From assembly GCA_022495995.1 (NCBI GenBank), contig JAFEMH010001458.1, forward strand, positions 248,001-312,000: a stretch of 64,000 nucleotides of DNA, read 5' to 3'. The DNA comes from Adenophora triphylla var. japonica. Its lineage: Eukaryota; Streptophyta; Magnoliopsida; Asterales; Campanulaceae. A model generated the notes under the pieces. That model did not search any database and had not been told where the DNA came from. It was given only the letters and a program-made list of their open reading frames with translations. Shown here in pieces: positions 48,901 through 56,344 of the stretch (its first letter is position 1; the number at the start of each line of letters is the position of its first letter). The translations under genes and the position numbers were made by a program.

Positions 48901-49846
48901 CGTATCTGCATCTGCAAGTAAGCTTTTGGAGAAAATGGATAAAAAGACATTAGAAAGCAGTGCACCCGAGTTTTGCATCGATGCAGGTTCTGTTGGGAAT
49001 GTTGCTAGATTTATTAATCACAGCTGTGAGCCAAATCTGTTTGTGCAGTGTGTTTTAAGTACACATCATGATCTTAGACTTGCACGAGTGGTTCTATTTG
49101 CAGCCGATGACATAGCTCCTTTGCAGGTAATCATATTGCATATTCTTGAGTCGTCACATGTTTAAATTAATTGCTCATCTCATTTTTAATACCTTGAGAA
49201 ACCAATGATGGTTGGTCAAAGTGGATGGTGCTCTGGTCCCTTAAGCAAGAGGTCTCGGGTTCGAGCACTTGTGGACGCAAAAAACATTTTTAGAGGTCCT
49301 CACTTCAGCCGTGACAGTACCTCAAGGGATTAGTCCTGGGCAAAGCCCGAGGATAACTTGGGACAAAAAAAAATTGAGAATCAATTTTTTTTTTTCAATC
49401 AGACTCTCTCCTTCCTCGTACAGAATCGAACTTCCATGATGATTTTTTTCTTTTGTATTTATTAAAAAGAATAAATTTACTTTCCCATGGCCAATTTTTT
49501 TTTTTTATGGAATCTACTACAAGCAGATGCTAAACCCTTCTTGTGTTTCTCAACCATCTCAAAAAATATTCTCATTTTTATCTATTTTTTGGTCAATTTG
49601 ATTAACTTTTGATCAAATGTTTATAAAAATACAATTGTCCTTGGAAATTCTAGAAGTTCATTAGATAGCATTTTTGATGACAGAAATTTAGTACTAACAG
49701 TATTGATGAATAATTTTGTGTCTTGCAAGCAGGAACTCACATATGACTATGGCTACGCCCTTGACAGTGTCATCGACTCGAATGGCAACATAAGACAGCA
49801 GCCTTGCTATTGCGGAACTGCAGAATGCCGTAAACGGTTGTTCTAG
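30672..49846 (+). CDS. SUVH4: SUVH4/KRYPTONITE-type histone H3K9 methyltransferase
   Basis: Predicted nuclear enzyme that methylates histone H3 lysine 9; the SRA domain is known in this family to bind methylated DNA, linking H3K9me to CHG methylation. Exons: 30651(ATG 30672)-31643, 34695-34760, 35899-35953, 36401-36510, 39262-39441, 41284-41379, 43678-43776, 44375-44418, 44515-44603, 46159-46318, 46603-46708, 46802-46984, 48887-49126, 49733-49846. Phases close to 2514 nt (837 aa). An in-frame TGA two codons upstream fixes the start. Residues 1-324 are a low-complexity N-terminus; the SRA domain runs ~355-530 with YDG at 488-490; pre-SET cysteines are GCNCKGKC (592-599) and [11 protein letters not shown] has KGWAV, CEYIGV and NHSCEPN (764-770) and ELTYDYGY; post-SET is CYCG...C (825-832). 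It is longer than Arabidopsis KYP (624 aa) because of the N-terminus. All key SET residues look intact. The intron at 44604 starts GC. The 44375-44418 exon is the least certain. Confidence 0.95.
30955..31470 (+). repeat. Internal repeats in the SUVH4 N-terminal exon
   Basis: At the protein level, (K/R)[11 protein letters not shown] followed by RPYYGP occurs twice, with a third shorter relative (KRRASPCL) before them. Further on, a ~36-residue block (AAKQ.FVLG..DSNG then KENGLPN) is duplicated in tandem. The SPRL/SPCL motifs resemble the basic SPR-type motifs in other SUVH N-termini. Confidence 0.8.
31741..31906. repeat. (TA)n/(TATG)n microsatellite in SUVH4 intron
   Basis: It is imperfect, with TATG, TACA and TACG interruptions. 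All tyrosine/isoleucine ORFs here are artefacts. Confidence 0.9.
31907..32610 (+). mobile_element. 3' end of an RTE-type LINE
   Basis: The reading around 31912-32045 ([17 protein letters not shown] then a [16 protein letters not shown] stretch) matches the C-terminus of plant RTE LINE ORFs. The end carries the typical 3' tail GGATTCATGTAGCCGAC followed by (TTG)n at 32597-32610. A 276-bp foldback MITE (32067-32342) interrupts it. It is 5'-truncated, as LINEs usually are, and lies in the first long coding intron of SUVH4. Confidence 0.78.
32067..32342. mobile_element. Foldback MITE, Mutator-like flanks
   Basis: The ends AGGTTTAATTTCATTTTCAA and its complement are almost perfect, and complementarity continues through AGCACGAAAACCACAAAAGT and beyond. 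The 9-bp flanks ATTTTTATT and TTTTTTATT match at 8 of 9. It has no coding sequence. Confidence 0.78.
32640..33660 (+). mobile_element. Second RTE LINE: tail and decayed RT fragment
   Basis: 32650-32709 is another tail (GGATTCATGTTAGCCGACC to (GTT)n). From 32735 a decayed reverse transcriptase piece reads [14 protein letters not shown] and [20 protein letters not shown], which parallels the RTE block YxxVxxxYxxxxxxVRT...GLHQGSxLSPYLFxLVMD. The YADD box was not found. A Stowaway at 33237-33500 interrupts the fragment, and a later [14 protein letters not shown] piece near 33540 fits RTE too. Confidence 0.7.
33237..33500. mobile_element. Stowaway MITE in SUVH4 intron
   Basis: Ends CTCCCTCTGTCCCATCTTAA and TTAAGGTGGGACGGAGGGAG. 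The right flank is TA; the left flank is CA. Confidence 0.82.
33790..34240. other. GC-richer patch, TA microsatellite and UTR-like stretch
   Basis: 33815-33890 contains GTGTCACGCGTGTCACC and related repeats. 33898-33951 is (TA)n. 34040-34236 resembles a plant leader, with moderate GC and C/T-rich, ending at an acceptable donor (GAAACAAAG|GTATGTTG). It could be an alternative first exon of SUVH4 or transposon-borne sequence; no ORF supports it. Confidence 0.35.
37560..37779. mobile_element. Stowaway MITE in SUVH4 intron
   Basis: Ends CTCCATCCGTCCCATAACAA and TTTTGGGACGGAGGGAG, flanked by TA. Confidence 0.83.
38017..38265. mobile_element. Stowaway-type MITE with long foldback
   Basis: CTCACTCCGTCCTGAAATGA pairs with TCATTTCGGGACAGAGGGAG, and complementarity continues inward (CTTCCTACTTTTTT; TTAGGTTAATTTAATT). 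TA flanks are present. Confidence 0.83.
38369..38622. mobile_element. Degenerate Stowaway-type MITE
   Basis: Left CTCTTCCTCCCAAAATAAGA and right CTTATTTTGCGACAGAGGGA are imperfect inverted ends. Target TA is no longer evident. Confidence 0.65.
42114..42339. mobile_element. Stowaway MITE in SUVH4 intron
   Basis: CTCCTTCTTTCCCAAAATAC and GTATTTTGGGATGGAGGGAG are inverted ends flanked by TA; AACAACAAGTATTTT is mirrored inside the left end. Confidence 0.8.
44604..46158 (+). other. Candidate GC-AG intron of SUVH4
   Basis: The upstream exon ends ...CTGAAAG and the intron begins GCAAGT, the preferred extended donor for GC-AG introns, ending CTCTGTAG. Only this boundary keeps the reading frame between [14 protein letters not shown] and GFVYTKS, both conserved in SUVH4 proteins. 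The next GT (44608) would shift the frame. The intron holds a partial Stowaway (about 45500-45708) and repeats of GCAGTTGGCAACTGTGAATT type (45060-45500, 45775). Confidence 0.78.
45060..45800. repeat. Repeated (in)verted CAGTTGCCAATTGCGAA motifs and partial Stowaway
   Basis: Motifs such as CACAGTTGCCAATTGCGAAT and GCAGTTGGCAACTGTGAATT recur at least six times in both orientations. They look like subterminal repeats of a degraded DNA transposon. A Stowaway-like half ends AAATGGGAAGGAGGGAGCA near 45708. Confidence 0.5.
47882..48144. mobile_element. hAT-like MITE in SUVH4 intron
   Basis: It has short inverted ends CACTGGCGAAGCC and GCTTCGCCACTG, a perfect 8-bp target duplication ATTGTGTG (47874-47881 and 48145-48152) as expected for hAT, and repeated TTGACCCCCTT blocks inside. 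It is non-coding, 263 bp. Confidence 0.87.
48201..48475. mobile_element. Stowaway MITE in SUVH4 intron
   Basis: CTCCCTCCGTCCCATATAAG pairs with CTTACATGGGACGGAGGGAG; TA flanks. Confidence 0.87.
48569..48815. mobile_element. Stowaway MITE in SUVH4 intron
   Basis: CTCCCTCCGTCCCAAAATGA pairs with TCAATTTGGGACAGAGGGAG; TA flanks. It lies ~70 bp upstream of the exon encoding NHSCEPN. Confidence 0.86.
49207..49373 (+). mobile_element. tRNA-derived SINE
   Basis: An A-box-like TGGTCAAAGTGGATGG (49213-49228) and a B-box GGTTCGAGCAC (49257-49267) at tRNA-like spacing are followed by a non-tRNA body (GTGACAGTACCTCAAGGGAT; CAAAGCCCGAGG) and an A-run. The imperfect flanks TTGAGAAACCAAT and TTGAGAATCAATT fit target-primed insertion. 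It is in the last SUVH4 intron, in sense orientation. Confidence 0.82.
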
Positions 49847-51960
49847 TTGGATGCAAGTCTAAGCTTTTGCACCAAACAAAAACAAAAACAAAAAACAAGG
49901 AAGGAATTTTCATAACTTCTCTTCATTAACATGAAAAAAAGTTTTGGGTGGATATAAACGCGTCAATTATGTTCTAATATTCATGCTAAGTTTCAGAAAC
50001 TCCAGAAAGGTTTGTGATGTTGCTGGATTGTGTTTTTAACAGAGTTGTAGTTGCACATGCAGATGCAAACTGTTGATTGTTATGGTGAACAATATTTGAT
50101 CCTTCCGACACTTGAGAACGACAGTATTTCGATTTATTTTTTCCTATTGCCATTGTCAAACCTCAGAAATAGATCTGTTGCTGCAGGTTGTTTGCGGCTT
50201 TGCTGCTGCGATTTGATGACACTGCTCCTTTTATGAGATGGGTGTAGCTAAATAGAGCAGCAAAAGGGTAGTTGAAGCACTAGACTGTTGTGAGATCCAC
50301 TTATGATGAGTCAAGGATAGTCTATGCCTGCCACTTTCCAAAAGGAAAGGTAGCCTAAGATCAAGTGGATGATTAACTAAAATTAAAATTTTGATTATGC
50401 TTAATGAAAAAGGAAGAAAAAAGGGACACCAAAGATGGCCCTTGATTTACCACTCAAGTATTTGCCTAAATAAATCATGGTTTCTCTTGATAGAAAACCA
50501 AGCCACATGTTCCTTGTTCTCTTTGTTTCAATATATTTCATGCCTATTGTTGTCATGAGCCTTAGGAAAATATATTTTATTTTTATTCATTCCTATGCAA
50601 GAAGAATGAATTTACACAAGCCCCTTAGTAAAACTTTAATTGATTCCTAATAAATCATATTTGTTGCTTTTCTTACATACAAAAATATTATACTTAACAA
50701 TAAAATAATATTTTGTTTGGAAATAAAGTAGATTAGGGCACTTACTTTTACATTAAGTTGTTAGTCTAATGAGCAATAATCAATACAAATGATGATGGAA
50801 GACTAACTTTTATCTTCTTTTCTCTATGTTTCACTAATTAATAAATTTCTTTTTTTTTAAAATATAAGTAATTAGGAAAATATATTAGTTGGATTTCTAA
50901 CTTAATATGCTAAACAAAAGTTAGTTGGACCAATGTAACAAGGTGTTTCATTTTTAGGAATAAGAAAACAGGGTTAGGGTTAGGGTTAGGGTTAGGGTTA
51001 GGAGGGCAAATTGGGATCAAGTCCTTGGTCCCCACAAGAATGTGACTCCTTACTAACTTCCTTTAACTAGTCACATTATACACTTGCTCATTAGACATGT
51101 CCTTCCAAATCTATCTTTGTTAGCTTCCTTTCTAAATAGTATATATGTACATTTTATAATTTAATTAGTCTATTTGATATAAAATGAAATGGTTAGAGAG
51201 AGAGAGAGAGAGATGGGAGGGCTAATGGGGAAATTAAGAAGCACACATCAATCCTAGTTCCCAATCCCAAACAACCTAAAAGTGGTCTTTTTTTTTTTTA
51301 AATGGAGGGGACCATTTCTATCCGAAAGCATCAATTAGTGAGAAAAGATGTATATGTCACTAATTAATCTAAATTTGGGAGATGAACAAGAAAAGAAATT
51401 GTTTTTAAATTAACCCATCCCATCCCATCCCATCCCATCCCCAACCCAATTTTATGGCTTTTGTATTTACTTGATATGGATCTATAATTTCAACACGCCT
51501 TATTCATTGTAAGGTCTTTTAAGCTTTCTACAAAAGTTGGTTTATCTATTTAACTTTTTTTCTATTCAAAAATGGAATTTTATTTATAAAATGGGTCTAA
51601 AACAAGTGATTATTTATAAAATGTGTGTACTTTGATATCGTATTATCTTATCGCTCAACCTTTGATTTATTTCAGATTATATAAATTCTCACAAATATTT
51701 ATTTTTAATTGCTCAACCTTTGATTTTGAGTAGCCCTTGTATAAATATTTTTAGTCACTTCTCTCATAATCAATTGATTTTAAGATATAACCACATACTT
51801 TATTGTGATATCAAATCAGTACTCTACACACGCAACTTCAACGACCCACAATGTCTAGTTCCGCATTACTCGGACCAAAGTAATCACGTTGTAAGCATAA
51901 TGATCGGTTACACGTGAAGAGCCGTGTTGAATCACTTATCCTCATCGAAAGTAAATTAGA
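49847..51960. other. Intergenic region downstream of SUVH4
   Basis: The first ~300 bp is probably the 3' UTR. The rest is AT-rich with small tandem repeats: (GGGTTA)5 at 50971-51002, (AG)n at 51197-51214 and (CCCAT)5 at 51413-51442. No gene seen. Confidence 0.55.
50971..51002. repeat. Interstitial TTAGGG-type telomere-like repeat
   Basis: About five perfect GGGTTA units. Most plants use TTTAGGG, so this is not the usual plant telomere unit; it may simply be a microsatellite. Confidence 0.9.
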
Positions 51961-52384
51961 CTAGTAGGTAACTCGTGCTCCGCACGGGAAGCTAATTTGC
52001 TAATATCATGATTTATTTTTATAATATAAGTATATTATAAATGAATCAAAACATTAACATTTATAAAGTTAGAAAAATTGTGTTCAATTTTAATAACTTT
52101 GTTGCACATAAGTTTAATAGGAATTGCATTGTGACTAATAATGTAGCAATTTTTGCTATTTTATTTTTGATGTTCATACTTTATGTCATTTATTTTTGAT
52201 GTCATAATTTATGTCAGTATGCAACATTTTTTTTTGACGTTAACAAAGTGAATGAAAAAACTAACGACCTATTTCTTTTCAAATTACAACATTTTAAATA
52301 CAATGTAGGGGATTCCAACCCTTAACATTCACGAGAAAAGTACGTCTTTAAGCTAAATGCTCATTGGCATTATTAACGACCTAC

Positions 52385-52475
<91 letters not shown>
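51961..52475 (-). mobile_element. Helitron 3' end, 5' end lost in TA repeat
   Basis: On the minus strand the hairpin CCCGTGCGGAGCACGAG is followed by TTACCTACTAG and host T, a Helitron 3' end at 51961. The other end probably lies at the (TA)n run 52389-52475, where a TC followed by TA repeats would be expected, but the exact start cannot be placed. Confidence 0.5.
52389..52475. repeat. (TA)n microsatellite
   Basis: About 43 uninterrupted TA units, directly followed by a Stowaway MITE. Confidence 0.95.
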
Positions 52476-52476
<1 letters not shown>

Positions 52477-52745
52477 TCCTCGTCCCGCTAATATTAGCAC
52501 ACTTTCCTTTTTGGGCGTCAGTTAATATTCGCACACTCCCAAAAGGAAACTTTATATTAATAAAATATTCACCACATCATTCTCTCTCCTACATTATTTT
52601 AATACTCACAACACCATTATAATTTATTACACCCTCCACTCATGCTCTCTCCACTCATTCTTTTACACTCACAACATTTTATTAAAATATCATATTCCTT
52701 AAATCCGCAAACGGTGTTTGTGCTAATAATCAGGACGGAGAGGAG
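52476..52745. mobile_element. Stowaway MITE
   Basis: CTCCTCGTCCCGCTAATATT pairs with AATAATCAGGACGGAGAGGAG; TA flanks inside TA-rich DNA. Confidence 0.8.
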
Positions 52746-52817
52746 TATATATATATATGATATAACTATATATATATTAATAGTATATAGTTATATATAT
52801 ATATATATATATATATA

Positions 52818-53100
52818 CTCCCTCCGTCCGCCTAGTAAGTTCACACTTACTGTTTACACGTTAATTAAGGAGGGAGTATTATATTGAAAGTGTTGTGAGT
52901 GTGAAAATAAAATAGGAGATAGAATGAGTGGAGGGAATAGTAAATTATAATGGTTTGTGAGTATTAAAATAATGTAGGAGAGAGAATGAGTGGAGAGAAT
53001 AGTGATTTAAGGTTTCCTTTTTAGGAAAGAAACAAAGTGTGAACTTTGTAAACGGACGCCCAAAATAGAAAGTGTGAACTTTGTAAGCGGACGGAGGGAG
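52818..53100. mobile_element. Stowaway MITE
   Basis: CTCCCTCCGTCCGCCTAGTA pairs with TTTGTAAGCGGACGGAGGGAG; TA flanks. GTGTGAACTTTGTAA occurs twice near the right end. Confidence 0.87.
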
Positions 53101-53810
53101 TATATAGTAACTATTATGATTAACTAATATTATTAATAGTAATAGTTAACATATATTGTAACTATAATACTATTACTTAACATATATAGTTAATTAATAC
53201 TATTAATAGTAATAGTTAACATATATAGTAACTATTATAGTTAACTAATACAATTAATAGTAATAGTTAACATATATAGTAACTATTATAGTTAATTAAT
53301 ACTATTAATAGTAATAGTTAACTTATACAGTAACTATTATAGTTAATTTATACAATTAATAGTAATAGTTAACATATACTCCCTCCGTCCCGGAACAATC
53401 TTCACACTTTCCCTTTTGGGCGTCCCAAAACTTACTTCACACATTTAAAACTTACCTAAAATGGAAAGGAATCTTTACTATTCCCTCCACTCATTCTCTC
53501 TCCTACATTATTTTAATACTCACAACACCATTATAATTTACTATTCTCTCCACTCATTCTCTCTCCTATTTTATTTTCACACTCACAACACTTTCAATAT
53601 AATACTCCCTCCTTAAAACCAGTGCAAACAGTGTTTGTGAACCAAGTTTCGGGACGGAGGGAGTATAGTAACTATTATAGTTAACTAATACAATTAATAG
53701 TAATAGTTAACTTATAAAGTAACTATTACAGTTAACTAATATTATTAATAGTAATAGTTAACCTATATAATAACTATTATTATTAACTAATAGTATTAAC
53801 TAATAAGGAT
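53101..53810. repeat. 51-bp minisatellite split by a Stowaway MITE
   Basis: The unit is TAGTAACTATTATAGTTAAC followed by TAATACAATTAATAGTAATAG and TTAACATATA (51 bp). About five units lie at 53103-53378 and about two and a half at 53664-53800. The Stowaway at 53379-53663 separates them. Confidence 0.88.
53379..53663. mobile_element. Stowaway MITE inside the 51-bp minisatellite
   Basis: CTCCCTCCGTCCCGGAACAA pairs with AAGTTTCGGGACGGAGGGAG; TA flanks. The repeat unit resumes directly after it. Confidence 0.88.
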
Positions 53811-53935
53811 AAGGAGAATATCAAAAGTCATATAGATTTTGGGATAGTGATGACGTGGCTTCTCCAAAATCAAGAGTTTGCCTAAACTTGTCCACGTGAC
53901 GAAGCCATAACCCTCCTCACCAACTTTAATATATA

Positions 53936-54240
53936 CTCCCTCCGTCCCACCGATCTTAAGAAAACTTTCCATTTTGGGCGTCCCGTCGATCTTAAGAATT
54001 CCAAAAATGGAAAGTTTTTATTATTTTTATACTCTTTCTACCCCACTCATTCTCTCTCCTACTTTACTTTTATACTCACAACATTCTCTCTCCTAACTAT
54101 TCATCTCACTCATTCTCTCTCCTATTTAATTTTTCACACTCACAACACTTCTTCCACTCATTCTCTTTCCTAATACTATAATAATATTCCTTAATCCCCG
54201 TGCCATTTCAATTTTTCCTAAGCTCGGTGGGACGGAGGGA

Positions 54241-54241
<1 letters not shown>
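53936..54241. mobile_element. Stowaway MITE
   Basis: CTCCCTCCGTCCCACCGATC pairs with AAGCTCGGTGGGACGGAGGGAG (last 20 shown by position 54222-54241); TA flanks. Confidence 0.87.
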
Positions 54242-54271
<30 letters not shown>

Positions 54272-54274
<3 letters not shown>

Positions 54275-54784
54275 CAATAGGAAAGGGTCATAACCGCTAA
54301 GACAAAGAACGATCGAGATTGAATTTTAAAATGTTGATCCGACGATCAGAATTTTCCCCCTCCCCAACCGTGTTATAACTTCCCAATCCCACTAACAGCA
54401 GTTAGTTACCAGCAGTTACCGAAAAGGTAAAGAGAATCCCTCCCCATGGACGTGTGTTTTAATTCTCAATGGGTCACAATTAATAATACAGAGAGTGATC
54501 TTCACTGCGCGTTCTTCACCCATTGAAGTATAGAATTGAAAGAATTGGACGACGAAGGGTTTGGAGGTTACGATTGGACGCCGAGACCGACGACTAGGCG
54601 ATTATGGCAAATGCGGTGGAAGTGTCGGCGGCGAAAGTGGTAGATCCAGTTACGAGCAACGACAGAGGGTTTGGAGGTTACGATGATGGTGACCCGGTGA
54701 AAATGGCAGCGGCGGTAAAGGAACGGTAGCGGTTAGTGCCGTGATTGTACTATATGCTTACTGGGTTGTCCACCTCCACTCTTC

Positions 54785-54822
<38 letters not shown>

Positions 54823-54983
54823 AAAATTAGGCGATGAACAGTGAAGAAGTTGCCTGTAAACTTTCGGTAGGGGTGGAGCCAACGAAAGTATTATTAGAAG
54901 GAATGACTCAAATATTTTCTATGTTCTATAGCGGTTAGTGCCGTGATTGTACTATATGCTTACTGGGTTGTCCACCTCCACTC

Positions 54984-55038
<55 letters not shown>

Positions 55039-55655
55039 AATTAGGTGATGAACAGTGAAGAAGCTGCCTGTAAACTTTCGGTAGGGGTGGAGCCAAAGAA
55101 AGTATTATTAGAAGGAATGACTCAAATATTTTCTATGTTCTATGTATTTTTCATTCACATTTAATTTGATTAAAAAAGGTTGTCCAGTACCACACAAAAA
55201 TTCTATTTTGTGACTCTATAAACAGATTTGGTTATTTGGTTATGCTATTTAAATGTGGTTCATAGCTATATTCACGTGGATTTGAAGTTTATAATTTTTG
55301 AAATTATGAAGTATTGTTTCTGATCCAAAATAAATGATAAAAATATTGAGATTTGTTTTTGATAGCGAATTTGAATTTATTTTGATTATTTATTTTTGAA
55401 ACGGAAGAAGTACTTTGTATTTATTTATATGCAATTGTCAAGCTTAAAATCATCACAAACGATGTTCCTCTTTCTCAATTAAACTCTGTTTTTATTTTGT
55501 TTTGAATGTTATGTAATACAAATTGTAAGCTTTTATATTTTGATCAATTTCATGATATTGGTGACGTTTTAATGTTATTTATTTTTATATATTTTTTTTA
55601 ACTTTATCGACATGTATACCGACCCGTGCCATTGGCACGGGCTAGAGAGTACTAG
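54272..55655 (+). mobile_element. Helitron, same family as 14020-15720
   Basis: The 5' region TATTACAATAGGAAAGGGTC and ATAACCGC matches the Helitron at 14020, but the initial TC has merged into a TA microsatellite (54242-54271). The 3' end has the hairpin CCGTGCCATTGGCACGGG followed by AGAGAGTACTAG and host T. Inside are a small ORF (54604-54729, MANAVEVSAAKVV start, 41 codons) of unknown origin and a 202-bp tandem duplication. No RepHel. Confidence 0.82.
54729..55138. repeat. 202-bp tandem duplication inside the Helitron
   Basis: GCGGTTAGTGCCGTGATTGT starts at 54729 and again at 54931. The two copies differ mainly in the length of their (CT)n and (CA)n runs (54788-54822 and 54986-55037). 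Confidence 0.92.
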
Positions 55656-55694
55656 TATATATACATATATATACATATATATACATATATACAC

Positions 55695-55785
<91 letters not shown>
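55656..55785. repeat. (TA)n/(TATACA)n microsatellite next to Helitron end
   Basis: It begins directly after the CTAG terminus, with TATACATA variants passing into pure TA. Confidence 0.93.
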
Positions 55786-55786
<1 letters not shown>

Positions 55787-56344
55787 ATCTAATATAAAAA
55801 AGGTTGGTTTTGAAATGCAATTTGGATATTATTATTTTTTGGAAGATTCAATGTTAGTTTTAAAATATTCAAACAAACCACATGTTTGAAAATTAAAACG
55901 CGTTACTTACCCAATCATATCATATATTAGGAAGATAATTATAGGTTAGTGGCTTTTGGTGAGGTGAGGGTGTCCTTAAATCATAAAATAACTTCCTAGT
56001 TGAAAGGTCAAACCAAGTAATCAAATTATTAAAGATAACCCTACATTATTTGTGAGTCACCCCCCACCCCCCCCACCCCACCCCACCCCACCCCACCCCA
56101 CCCGCTATAATTTTTAGGGCAAAACCTCAATTAAGAAAAAGAAATTAGTCTTTGTGGTAAATTAAACCCCTAATTAATCTCAAAATCATTTTCTCAATCC
56201 CTCTCCCTCTCCTCCTGAGCCCTTTCCTCTCAAGAAAGTTGAGCTGTTTTCTAAACGGGGAGTCCCATTAAAACGGCGTTATTCAAAGCCCTTTCCGTTA
56301 AGTCACGTGCCTCCCTCCATAAGTCTACCGCCACACAGCCGTCT
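55786..56344. promoter_or_regulatory. Upstream region of the ASR3-like gene
   Basis: AT-rich sequence leads to a (CCCCA)n minisatellite (56058-56103), then a C/T-rich leader-like stretch (56195-56344). A TATA box cannot be assigned with confidence; AACCTCAATTAAGAAAAAG lies between the minisatellite and the leader. Confidence 0.4.
56058..56103. repeat. CCCCA minisatellite upstream of the ASR3-like gene
   Basis: About five regular CCCCA units after an irregular C-run, ~240 bp before the start codon. Confidence 0.9.

Noticed and set aside
49213..49270. Possible tRNA gene
   Set aside because: A and B boxes are present, but the acceptor stem does not close and a SINE body with A-run and flanking repeats follows.
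53101..53810. CRISPR-like array
   Set aside because: The units are contiguous 51-bp tandem copies without unique spacers, in plant DNA.
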